From Leptospiraceae bacterium (lineage in GTDB: Bacteria > Spirochaetota > Leptospiria > Leptospirales > Leptospiraceae), in contig JACKPC010000002.1 in assembly GCA_024233835.1 (NCBI GenBank), positions 1 to 64,000 on the forward strand: a DNA stretch of 64,000 bases. Reading direction: 5' to 3'. The position numbers were made by a program, and so were the translations under genes. Numbering within the stretch: the first letter of the stretch is position 1; each line of letters starts with the position of its first letter. Of the stretch, positions 33,619 through 40,823 are shown piece after piece. The notes under the pieces were generated by a model. The model was not told the origin of the DNA. It ran no database searches and worked only from the letters and a program-made list of their open reading frames with translations.

Positions 33619-34128
33619 CTAAGAAGTGTTATGAATTTTCTCTGCTATAAGGTTCAGGATATTCAGGTAAGCTCCATCTTCTTCGATTTGCTGGTAGCGA
33701 GTATCCCTTCCCCCGGAGTCTATCATCATAGATTCGAGGACTTTTTCTTCTCGCTCTCTATCCGGCGCACCGAAGAGTTCCTCTATCTTTTCTTTGGTAC
33801 TTAAATCCTTACAAAGAGCTTTCAGGCGGTTCGGTAAATCGGTATGGATAATATTCTCACTGGCAACTTCTTTTTGCCAGTCCGAAAGGCAGGAATATAA
33901 AGCTCTTGTATAAGCTTTAGAAAAAGCAGAATACAAATAGTTACCGCCATCAGCTTCCTTCTTCCCAAAAAGTCCTGTAAACCTTTTGAAATAAGATTTC
34001 TCTTTCTCTTTTACAAAATCTTTTAACTTTCCCTGTAAATACTTCTCCGGGTCAATATAATCCCCGATAACAGGTTTTAAAAAACTCCAAACAAGTCCCG
34101 CCCAGGGCAGTATTTCTAATCCGGTCAT
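33619..34128 (-). CDS. N-terminal part of amber-split protein in STAND operon
   Basis: A 169-residue frame. It opens with a short hydrophobic helix (GLEILPWAGLVWSFLKPVIGDYI) that could bind membrane, then a basic helical domain rich in Lys and Glu, and stops at TAG (33619-33621). The same frame continues open into the next coding block, giving a hypothetical 372-residue protein if the amber is read through, suppressed or a recent mutation. No catalytic residues are recognised. It would be the first gene of the STAND operon and may be the sensor or effector. Divergent from the unit at 34266. Confidence 0.65.
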   Translation of the reverse strand: MTGLEILPWAGLVWSFLKPVIGDYIDPEKYLQGKLKDFVKEKEKSYFKRFTGLFGKKEADGGNYLYSAFSKAYTRALYSCLSDWQKEVASENIIHTDLPNRLKALCKDLSTKEKIEELFGAPDREREEKVLESMMIDSGGRDTRYQQIEEDGAYLNILNLIAEKIHNTS

Positions 34129-34265
34129 GATTTCTCCACCTACGTGCTATGCAAATATTGCTGTATATGGAATATCATAATATTTACAAAAAAATCCAAG
34201 TATTTTTATTTTTTATTTGCAAGGAAAAGTGAAATACTAATCTTTTGTTAGTAAGAGGTATATTT

Positions 34266-34619
34266 ATGGAATTGTTTTCAGATGATAAAGCATATAAGGA
34301 ATACAAAGATTTTAAAATTGCAAGAGATAACTTCCGAGAGTCTAATCGTGAGATGACTGATCAAATCGATGTCAAAGCCAGAGATAAAGAAAATGTCAAT
34401 TATACAGAAGTTCATTTAAATATCTATGAAAACGTTGGTTTAGGTAGAGAGTGGCGTGTAGAGAAAGAAAAAAATCCAGAGGGACTCAATCGGGCAACTC
34501 ATGGTTTTAATACTGTTACAGAAGGTTTGAATCCTTATCCCGATAAATCAATTTCTTCCAATAAACTTCTCAAAATAATACTTTCTTTTTTCGGGAAAAA
34601 TGAACCTGCAAGAGATTAA
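34266..34619 (+). CDS. hypothetical protein, first of a divergent two-gene unit
   Basis: A 117-residue hydrophilic protein. ATG 34266 is chosen because TAAGAGG stands nine bases upstream; the frame opens at a TTG at 34245. The sequence is charged with many Asn, Glu and Lys and ends in a short hydrophobic/basic helix (LLKIILSFFGK). Not recognised. The last 20 bases overlap the next gene, so the two are coupled. It is divergent from the STAND operon across a 137-base AT-rich gap that must hold both promoters. Confidence 0.6.
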   Translation: MELFSDDKAYKEYKDFKIARDNFRESNREMTDQIDVKARDKENVNYTEVHLNIYENVGLGREWRVEKEKNPEGLNRATHGFNTVTEGLNPYPDKSISSNKLLKIILSFFGKNEPARD

Positions 34620-35235
34620 AATACCGGGAAGAATTTGTATCTTCTTGGAAGAGGTGAAGGCTTTAGAGTCTGAAGTTTTTCTCCGAAAAGCTCGTGAGGA
34701 TTTTTATTCAAACATGAACGAGCCCGGTTTTCGATACTATTCATTTTTTCTAAAAAAGAAAACGTATAGGATAGACTATCCATTGCTTGAAGAAGAAGAT
34801 ATTCATCCATCCCATTTCCGGGAAGAATACGGGCAACGATTTTCAAGACTATCTAAACTTTCTACTGATGTATACTATTTCCAAATTAAGTCTGTAAATG
34901 AGTCTTTGAGTCAAATTTTAAAATACTCGGAGGAAAAAGGGCTACATCGTATATTGGTGTTTAACTCGGCACATATACTTAGAGATGAAAAAAGACTTTT
35001 AAAAATTTTCAGAGCCAATTCATTTTTATATAACCGGGAAGCCAACTTTAGTCTGGCACATAATCTTTTTAATGAAACTGCCTATATACGGAAGGGCAGG
35101 TTAAATGCGATTCTACAGGGCAAAGCAAAGTTAGCCTATGATTCTACATTCCGAATGATTGAGCTGGAATTGGATCAAACCCTCGGTTCAAAGCTCAGCA
35201 CCATTCGTTATATTTCCGAAAAAAGAAAAGTATAA
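34600..35235 (+). CDS. hypothetical protein, second of the divergent unit
   Basis: A 211-residue soluble protein, not recognised. The N-terminal half mixes strands and aromatic residues (YYSFFLKKKTYRIDYPLL), and the middle (VYYFQIKSVNESLSQILKYSEEKGLHRILVFNSAHIL) reads like an alpha/beta fold. No catalytic triad or metal motif is clear. Start overlaps the previous stop by 20 bases. Its place back-to-back with a STAND operon in a conflict-gene island suggests an accessory or competing defence module; that is inference. Confidence 0.6.
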   Translation: MNLQEIKIPGRICIFLEEVKALESEVFLRKAREDFYSNMNEPGFRYYSFFLKKKTYRIDYPLLEEEDIHPSHFREEYGQRFSRLSKLSTDVYYFQIKSVNESLSQILKYSEEKGLHRILVFNSAHILRDEKRLLKIFRANSFLYNREANFSLAHNLFNETAYIRKGRLNAILQGKAKLAYDSTFRMIELELDQTLGSKLSTIRYISEKRKV

Positions 35236-35270
35236 TTAAAATCAAGAGGGATTCGTAAATGAAAAAGCCT

Positions 35271-35582
35271 TCATTTTCTTCGGAAAGCAAGCGAGCCACC
35301 GATGGCTCGCCTACGATTAAAAAAGATTTCCCTGATTTTTTGAACGGATACATCTATCCTACTGACCTGTGAAGGAAGAAAGGCATTTTTCATCCACGCT
35401 CTTATATGAATAATACAATGGTGAATTCTTGTCTCCTTATTCCAACCAATATGATACAAAAGAAAATGTTGGCTCTCTTTATCATGAATTACATAGTATT
35501 TATCCGAAGACCCGGTACGAACGCTTTTATATCGATGTAATAGTGCAAGAATTGCAGATTCAATTTGTTCTAATCTATCCAT
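35271..35582 (-). pseudogene. truncated XisI-like gene with repeat-derived C-terminus
   Basis: From ATG 35582 the protein begins like XisI: MDRLEQIESAILALLHRYK, then KYYVIHDKESQHFLLYHIGWNKETRIHHCIIHIR. Beyond residue about 63 the XisI pattern (KIWI...TE...GIPKxDIVLGF) is lost. The final residues (RRRAIGGSLAFRRK) are simply the translation of the GCGAGCC palindrome at 35291. There is no XisH; a DUF433 gene precedes it by four bases. A decayed XisI cut by repeat insertion is the simplest reading. Confidence 0.65.
35291..35310. repeat. palindrome family B, copy 1 (GCGAGCC-ACCGAT-GGCTCGC)
   Basis: A 20-base palindrome with 7-base perfect arms, repeated with small changes at 38158 and 55937. It lies between convergent genes and supplies the 3' end of the truncated XisI-like frame. 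It may act as a terminator for both sides. Confidence 0.75.
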
Positions 35583-35586
35583 TTTA

Positions 35587-35811
35587 TTACTTTCCAAACA
35601 CCATTGCTGTTTCCAATAATAACCTGCCGGCAAGACCCAGAACCTTATCAATTTGTTCCCGCGAAACATAGGGATAATCTTCCATATAGGTCTCGATAGA
35701 TTCACCGGTAGAAATGTAGTCAAACAAACTTTTTACCGGAACTCGCGTATTTTTAAAAACCGGTGTACCACTCTGGATTTCTCTATCTATTGTCAAAATA
35801 TCTGTATACAT
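35587..35811 (-). CDS. DUF433 protein, antitoxin-like
   Basis: A 74-residue protein of the DUF433 family, winged-helix antitoxin-type proteins commonly found with PIN-like (DUF5615) toxins. It follows the family pattern: ILTIDREIQSGTPVFKNTRVPVKSLFDYISTG, then YPYVSREQIDKVLGLA. Here no DUF5615 gene is present; four bases downstream is the damaged XisI-like frame, an unusual pairing. Either it regulates only itself or its toxin was replaced. Confidence 0.82.
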   Translation of the reverse strand: MYTDILTIDREIQSGTPVFKNTRVPVKSLFDYISTGESIETYMEDYPYVSREQIDKVLGLAGRLLLETAMVFGK

Positions 35812-35839
35812 AATGATTTCCTAATAATATGCTTTGGAT

Positions 35840-36037
35840 TTATTTGTTTTCCAAATATTTCTCTGCAGATTCTACAATTTCATCGATTGATTGTCCTTGA
35901 AATAAATTCTGACTCCAGGAAGAATAATCGAAAGGTTCTCTTTGGATTAAAGCTATAAACCTTTCCGATTCTACTAATCCAAGACCGGATATTAAAAGTT
36001 CTACACCCTTTAGTCTTAATTCTGTATCAGTGATCAT
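35840..36037 (-). CDS. small antitoxin-like protein
   Basis: A 65-residue protein with the pattern LRLKGVELLISGLGLVESERFIALIQREPFDYSSW, similar to small uncharacterised proteins I associate with cyanobacterial toxin-antitoxin loci. It lies between the DUF433 gene and the DUF3368 toxin on the same strand. No DNA-binding motif is obvious. The assignment to an antitoxin-like role is from context. Confidence 0.65.
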   Translation of the reverse strand: MITDTELRLKGVELLISGLGLVESERFIALIQREPFDYSSWSQNLFQGQSIDEIVESAEKYLENK

Positions 36038-36077
36038 GATTTAACTCCTTAACATAATGACATTGAAATTAGGGGAT

Positions 36078-36560
36078 TTACTCACCCGCCAACTTTACTG
36101 CGACATCAATGATTTCATCACTATAATAATATCCATTATCTCGAATTGCTAATAAATGCTTCTTCACATTATCTATCAAATTTTTCTTCTTAGCTTCTAA
36201 TAAAACTCCAATACTTCCTGTAAAATTTAAACCTAATTTCTCAGCAGCAATTCTCGCCTGTCTATCGTCAATAATGAGAAAGGAACCTGTATTATAAGCA
36301 AGGGCAATCGCTTCTTTTTCTCCTGCATCTATCGCTCGAATCGTTATTAAAATTTCTCTGGCAATTACTGGTCTGGCTGTAACTTCAATAAAAGAAGAAA
36401 TAGCTTTTTCCAGCTCTTCTACCTCATCAGATAACTTAATAAAAACTTCTCTTTCTACCATTGGCGGAATTTGAACTTTTCCAAACAAATCTTCCAGCAG
36501 ATGAATTTTTCCTATTTTTGCCAGAGCAATGATAGGTCCTGTATTGGATACAATATTCAT
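36078..36560 (-). CDS. DUF3368 PIN-like toxin nuclease
   Basis: A 160-residue protein of the DUF3368 family with a PIN-type fold. It starts IVSNTGPIIALAKIGKIHLLEDLFG (Asp replaced by Asn at the first acidic site in VSNTGP), has GEKEAIALAYN near 83 with the conserved Glu, and IDDRQARIAAEKLGL near 103 with the Asp-Asp pair. Its ATG overlaps the antitoxin stop by four bases (36557-36560). Typical UPF0175/DUF3368 toxin-antitoxin architecture. The first-site Asn is common in DUF3368 and does not by itself mean inactivity. Confidence 0.85.
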   Translation of the reverse strand: MNIVSNTGPIIALAKIGKIHLLEDLFGKVQIPPMVEREVFIKLSDEVEELEKAISSFIEVTARPVIAREILITIRAIDAGEKEAIALAYNTGSFLIIDDRQARIAAEKLGLNFTGSIGVLLEAKKKNLIDNVKKHLLAIRDNGYYYSDEIIDVAVKLAGE

Positions 36561-36835
36561 GGAAACATGGTCTCCAGAGTTTTTATATCTTTTTCAATTT
36601 CCTCTATTGCTTCTTCCGGCGGATAATTAAAAATAGATACCCTGTATCTCCCACACATGTCTAAAAAATCTACTCGGGTAATACCAATCAACCGTGCCGC
36701 TTTTCCTGAGGAAATTTTACCCAATTCAAACATTTTTAAAGCAGCCATCAGTCTTATTTGATAGTTCAGCTCTTCTTTAGTCAAGCCCACAGCCATATCG
36801 AAATTATCCGGTATCTCAATTTCCATCTTTTCCAT
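36557..36835 (-). CDS. UPF0175-family antitoxin
   Basis: A 92-residue protein. ATG 36835 is chosen because AAGGAG lies at ideal distance upstream; the frame opens 11 codons earlier through the flanking hairpin. It has the family pattern: IEIPDNFDMAVGL, LMAALKMFELGKISSGKAARLIGITRVDFLDMCGRYRVSIFNY. The central segment is a helix-turn-helix, so autoregulation is likely. Precedes and overlaps the DUF3368 toxin. Confidence 0.85.
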   Translation of the reverse strand: MEKMEIEIPDNFDMAVGLTKEELNYQIRLMAALKMFELGKISSGKAARLIGITRVDFLDMCGRYRVSIFNYPPEEAIEEIEKDIKTLETMFP

Positions 36836-36862
36836 AATCAAATCTCCTTTTCCCCATAAATC

Positions 36863-36912
36863 CCCCATAGGGGGACTTTTATCAAATATAAAAGATTTCT
36901 CCCCCTATGGGG
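36863..36912. repeat. long inverted repeat in the leader of the toxin-antitoxin operon
   Basis: Arms CCCCATAGGGGG (36863-36874) and CCCCCTATGGGG (36901-36912) are exact inverted copies. Between them CTTTTAT and ATAAAAG form a second inner stem. On the minus strand this structure lies directly before the antitoxin's ribosome site, suggesting an operator or leader hairpin. Confidence 0.75.
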
Positions 36913-37358
36913 TCGGGGGATTCGGTGTACCTAATAATATTTTTCATATATTCCTGAAATTAATTGGCTAATAAATTACAGATTAAAATAAATAACGATA
37001 TTTGTAATTTAAAAAATATATATCGTCAATTTGATCATCTGTCAAAATAAATAATTCCATACTTTGCTATAAACCATTTCCTTCGACTTTATAAGCTCCT
37101 ATCTTCGACTTTATAAGCTTCTATCTTCGACTTATCCTTCTCATCCGGTTGCTGTCCTTCGGGAACGCTGACTGAGAGTGCTTCGGTGCACCCAGTTACT
37201 GAGCAAGCGAATCGGAGACTGAGTAGCGAAGCGTATCGAAGTCCCGAAGCCCGGCCCGGGAAAGAGAAAAGTGGACTTTTTCCCTGATTCTTTGAGCGCT
37301 TACTACTTAATACCGACAATCCCGATCCATTATTTTTAAACTCTTTTAAATTAGAGCA
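36913..37358. other. gene-free stretch with tandem and GC-rich repeats
   Basis: No convincing gene. 36913-37075 is very AT-rich. 37081-37136 holds a 22-base tandem repeat (two full units of CTTCGACTTTATAAGC plus a variable hexamer, and a partial third). 37137-37265 is markedly GC-richer and carries AGCGAAGCGTATCGAAG-type motifs like those at 30776-30850. A minus-strand frame across it (37089-37319) is low-complexity translation of the repeats. Confidence 0.6.
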
Positions 37359-37387
37359 TTGACAGGATAAGATTCCTGCATCATAAC
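37359..37387 (+). promoter_or_regulatory. candidate sigma-70 promoter of the PrsW-like gene
   Basis: TTGACA (37359-37364, perfect -35), 17-base spacer, CATAAC (37382-37387, four of six matches to -10). The start codon of the PrsW-like gene is 27 bases downstream, a reasonable leader length. Confidence 0.5.
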
Positions 37388-37413
37388 TACCAAAAAAACC
37401 CGGAGACTAGTCT

Positions 37414-38151
37414 ATGGAAAATCAGATTTTTATGATCCTCTCTATCATCGTCAGTGCAGTTATCTGGCTCAGGTACATCAGAAAAGAAGATAAGTATGAG
37501 CCGGAACCTCTTATGACGGTTCTTCGGGTAGGGCTTACAGGTGGTTTTATCAGCACCATGATAGCCGGTTTTCTGAATGTGGAAGCTGCAAACTTTTTGC
37601 AGGTAGATATCGGAAATACCCAGAATATGTCCAGTATGCCGGCAGGTATTCTTTCCACTTTTATTGGTTTTAACGAAGAGTTTAATAAAGCGATAGCGAC
37701 TATTTTTCTGGTTCGAAACCTGAAAGATCTGAATGAGCCGGTAGATGCCATTGTCTATTCCACTGCTGTAGGTCTCGGTTTTGCCTTTATCGAAAACTTT
37801 TCCTATTCCATGCAGTATGGTTTTATAAACCTCGTTATGCGCTCAGTTACCGCTATGCCCCTGCATATAGGTCTCGCTGCTCTCTGGGGCTATAAGATTG
37901 CCGATGCAAAGTTTGTAAAAAACACGGGACTTTTCAGGGAAATGTTTCCTATGATTATCACAGCTTCCTTAATCCATGCCTTATACGATTATTTAATTTT
38001 TACGATTAATAATCCTCTGGTTTCTCTTTCTATCAGCCTGGTCACCGGAGTAATTTTAGTTAAGTTCATCAAAAGAAAACTGATAGAGCTGGCCGAAAAA
38101 AGTCCTTTTAAACCCCAGAATTATGTAAAAAAAGAGGTAGAATTTCTTTAA
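37414..38151 (+). CDS. PrsW-family intramembrane metalloprotease
   Basis: A 245-residue polytopic protein of the PrsW family, which in Bacillus cleaves the anti-sigma factor RsiW. Family features: EDKYEPEPLMTVL near residue 24, the intramembrane FNEEFNKAI near 88 (E-E-x-x-K), GFAFIENFSYSM near 122, the His in MPLHIGLAALWGY near 150, and the second His in SLIHALYDYL near 187. About seven hydrophobic segments. A likely promoter lies directly upstream. The target here is unknown; no sigma or anti-sigma gene is adjacent. Confidence 0.88.
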   Translation: MENQIFMILSIIVSAVIWLRYIRKEDKYEPEPLMTVLRVGLTGGFISTMIAGFLNVEAANFLQVDIGNTQNMSSMPAGILSTFIGFNEEFNKAIATIFLVRNLKDLNEPVDAIVYSTAVGLGFAFIENFSYSMQYGFINLVMRSVTAMPLHIGLAALWGYKIADAKFVKNTGLFREMFPMIITASLIHALYDYLIFTINNPLVSLSISLVTGVILVKFIKRKLIELAEKSPFKPQNYVKKEVEFL

Positions 38152-38153
38152 AC

Positions 38154-38185
38154 GTAAGCGAACCACCGATGGTTCGCCTGCTTAC
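38154..38185. repeat. palindrome family B, copy 2, between convergent genes
   Basis: GCGAACC-ACCGAT-GGTTCGC (38158-38177) with outer GTAAGC/GCTTAC pairing that lengthens the stem across a small bulge. It has compensating changes compared with the copies at 35291 and 55937, so base-pairing is conserved. Probable bidirectional terminator. Confidence 0.65.
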
Positions 38186-39180
38186 CTGAAAAACCTGAGT
38201 ATGGCTTTTCTGTATAGAATCTCATTCAGGGGGTCTTTTAACTCAAAAAGACTCCTGTCTTTGGAAAGAGAACTTACCTTCTCTTTTCCAAAGATTCTAT
38301 CGAGGCCGGAAAAGAATACCGAAGCAGTAGCCTCAAGTCCGAAAGGAAATTCTTCTTCCATCTTTACACCTTTATCTTTTCTTCCGGAAATATCCCAAAT
38401 TCTTGCCTCCAGGTTTTGAAGATGTTCGTGCAGGTAAAAGACTTCCCTTTTATCTTCCTCGGATAAGAGCTTTAATTCTCCGTTTTCCTTTAATTTCCGC
38501 AAAAGCTTCTTTCCGAATCCGCAAAATATGGCCGTAAGACTCAAGATTTCGGAAAGACGGTATTCGAGGGCATGGGCTTCATACTCTAGAGGTAAGATAT
38601 CCTCTTCAAGAATTTTTAGTTTATCTGCTCTGGCCCGGCAATGCGTGGCTTCCGGTGTAAATTCGGTATGGATTCTTTCTATACTCATTTGGGAGGAATC
38701 TACAGGTATGAGGACCGGAACATAGGTCTGCCGTTTTTCGTCTTTGGCTATAATAATAAAATAATCTGCTCCATAGCCATTGGTCAAAAAACCTTTTTGG
38801 AAGTTTAAGTCTCCTGCCTCTGAAATTCGACTCTGTAAATTTTTAAGTCTTCCTTTCCAGCCGGGTTCTGTAACTCCTGTAGAACAGATGGCTTTACCCT
38901 CGATAATCTTTTGTAAGACTTCAGCCGCTTTTTGAGAGCCTGCCTGTTTTGCCATTTCGAGAATCCTTCCGGAAATGTTTACCTGTGCCATAAGAGCGAG
39001 GCCTATGCCTGTACCTCTCTCTTCTTCTGAAAGTAGACTGAGCTTTTTATGAAACTCAACAAAGCTCCCCCCTTCCAATACGCGAAAAAAACCATCTTCT
39101 GCAAGATAGGGTAAAAGTTCTCGATACAGAGTTTCATCGGGCTGTGAGGATAATTGTTGTAGTTTTTCCGGGCTTTTCAC
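38182..39180 (-). CDS. divergent acyl-CoA dehydrogenase-like protein
   Basis: A 332-residue protein that follows the acyl-CoA dehydrogenase plan: GTGIGLALMAQVNISGRILEMA, then GSQKAAEVLQKIIEGKAICSTGVTEPG near 81-105 (the 'GxxxQK...Tepg' region) and FLTNGYGADYFIIIAKDE near 132. The C-terminal helical domain is shortened, and the N-terminal domain is reduced compared with the usual 380-residue enzyme. I do not see a clear catalytic Glu. Start GTG 39180 without a strong ribosome site. It may be a non-catalytic or specialised member. Converges with the PrsW-like gene. Confidence 0.7.
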   Translation of the reverse strand: MKSPEKLQQLSSQPDETLYRELLPYLAEDGFFRVLEGGSFVEFHKKLSLLSEEERGTGIGLALMAQVNISGRILEMAKQAGSQKAAEVLQKIIEGKAICSTGVTEPGWKGRLKNLQSRISEAGDLNFQKGFLTNGYGADYFIIIAKDEKRQTYVPVLIPVDSSQMSIERIHTEFTPEATHCRARADKLKILEEDILPLEYEAHALEYRLSEILSLTAIFCGFGKKLLRKLKENGELKLLSEEDKREVFYLHEHLQNLEARIWDISGRKDKGVKMEEEFPFGLEATASVFFSGLDRIFGKEKVSSLSKDRSLFELKDPLNEILYRKAILRFFR

Positions 39181-39255
39181 AGTAAGCAGTAAAAAAAATA
39201 GAGTCCCAGAAAAAAAGAATTTTCTCTTTTCTCATATCCCTACTTTTATCAGGAA

Positions 39256-40782
39256 ATGGTTTTTTTTCAGAGAACGGCACATTACCTCTTCTTTCTCATT
39301 GCACTTATTCAGGCTTTAGCTTATCGTTGGGTCTGTGACGATGCCTTTATTAGTTTTCGCTATGCGAGAAACCTTACAAAAGGATTGGGTCTTGTATTTA
39401 ATGAAGGAGAAAGAGTAGAAGGCTATACAAATTTTCTCTGGACTCTTTTACTTTCCTTAGGCTTTCAATTTAAACTAAACCCGATTCCCTATTCAGAAAA
39501 TTTGGGTGTTCTTTTCTATCTCGGAACTCTATTTGTCACCTACTACTTTGCCAAAAAAATCAATGCCAGGCAAAGAAATTATTTCCCTATAGCTTTCTGC
39601 GGACTGGCTGTGCATAAGTATATGCACACCTTCGCTTCTTCCGGGCTGGAAACTTCTTTTTTCACCTTTCTTGTTTTATCTGCCTATTACTATGTTTTTC
39701 TTGCCGAAGATCTAAAACCGAGACTCATTGCTTTTACCTTATTAAACCTGGCTGCTCTTACCAGACCGGAAGGACTTTTGTATTACTTTGTAGCTGCTTT
39801 TTATATATACTATTTAGATATTAAAAATGGGATCTTATACAGGGGTAGTACCGGAAAGGAAATCCTTTTAAGATCTCTTCATCACATTCCTTTTCTAATT
39901 ATCTATATACCCTATTTTATCTGGAAATACAACTATTACGGATTTCTTCTCCCCAATACTTACTATGCAAAATCAGGAGGAGGAATTTATTTTTCCCAGG
40001 GCTGGAAATATTTAGAAATATTTTGTGATGCCTATTATTTCCTGTATACCCTGCCCTTTTTTCTAATTTTGTACCTATTCAGACTTCGTAAAGAAAGAAA
40101 TACACACAGGAACTTTTTACTGATTTTTATAGCTCCTCTCCTTCATCTTTTGTATATTTTAAAAGTAGGAGGAGATTTCATGTTTGCCCGCTTTTTCATT
40201 CCTCTCTTACCTTTTGTATATATTCTTTTTGAAATATTCCTATATCGCTTTTTTAGAAAAATCGATAATACCTTAAAATTTGTAGCTTTAATCATTTTAA
40301 CACTTCTGTTCATGGATCCCTATAAAGGAACCTCCGTACCGATTATTAACGGAATCAGCAATGAAAGAGAGATCTACAAACCCAATAATGTAACTTATCT
40401 TATGCTAAAAATACTCTCCTGGAAACCACATTTTGAAAGAGCCAATGTGCGTTTTGCTTTTGGTGGAGCCCAGGCAATCTATGCTTACTACCTGGAAAAC
40501 AACTATGCAATTGAAGCAGAATGCGGCTTAACTGATTCGTATCTGGCACATAGAAAAATCAGTATGAGAGGTAGAGTCGGACATGAAAAGGAAGCTCCTC
40601 TTTCTTATTTAAAAGAAAAAGGCATTCACCTTCACATGAGCGGAGAGGAAGGTCACTGGGGAGAAGAAAAATATAAGGGTTACATAAAGGGTCTACCCGG
40701 TGAAATTAACATCATCTATGATGATCCGAATGTAATCAATATCTTAAGGCAACACCCCGATATACAGTTTCCCAATTATTAA
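39256..40782 (+). CDS. GT-C family membrane glycosyltransferase
   Basis: A 508-residue protein with 9-11 transmembrane helices and a C-terminal soluble tail. The first periplasmic loop has the catalytic signature VCDDAFISFRYARNLTKGLGLVFNEGERVEGYTN (D-D at about 29-30), shared by arabinofuranosyl/mannosyl-type GT-C enzymes that use lipid-linked donors. It probably adds a sugar to an envelope glycan, lipid or protein on the outer face of the inner membrane. AGGAA almost touches the ATG. It lies 41 bases before the oxygenase operon and may be co-transcribed with it. Confidence 0.82.
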   Translation: MVFFQRTAHYLFFLIALIQALAYRWVCDDAFISFRYARNLTKGLGLVFNEGERVEGYTNFLWTLLLSLGFQFKLNPIPYSENLGVLFYLGTLFVTYYFAKKINARQRNYFPIAFCGLAVHKYMHTFASSGLETSFFTFLVLSAYYYVFLAEDLKPRLIAFTLLNLAALTRPEGLLYYFVAAFYIYYLDIKNGILYRGSTGKEILLRSLHHIPFLIIYIPYFIWKYNYYGFLLPNTYYAKSGGGIYFSQGWKYLEIFCDAYYFLYTLPFFLILYLFRLRKERNTHRNFLLIFIAPLLHLLYILKVGGDFMFARFFIPLLPFVYILFEIFLYRFFRKIDNTLKFVALIILTLLFMDPYKGTSVPIINGISNEREIYKPNNVTYLMLKILSWKPHFERANVRFAFGGAQAIYAYYLENNYAIEAECGLTDSYLAHRKISMRGRVGHEKEAPLSYLKEKGIHLHMSGEEGHWGEEKYKGYIKGLPGEINIIYDDPNVINILRQHPDIQFPNY

Positions 40783-40823
40783 TTACTAATATAAGTATTT
40801 CGATATTTATTTCAGAGGAAGTT

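Noticed and set aside
37089..37319. 76-codon minus-strand frame
   Set aside because: It is the translation of tandem and GC-rich repeats and has no ribosome site.
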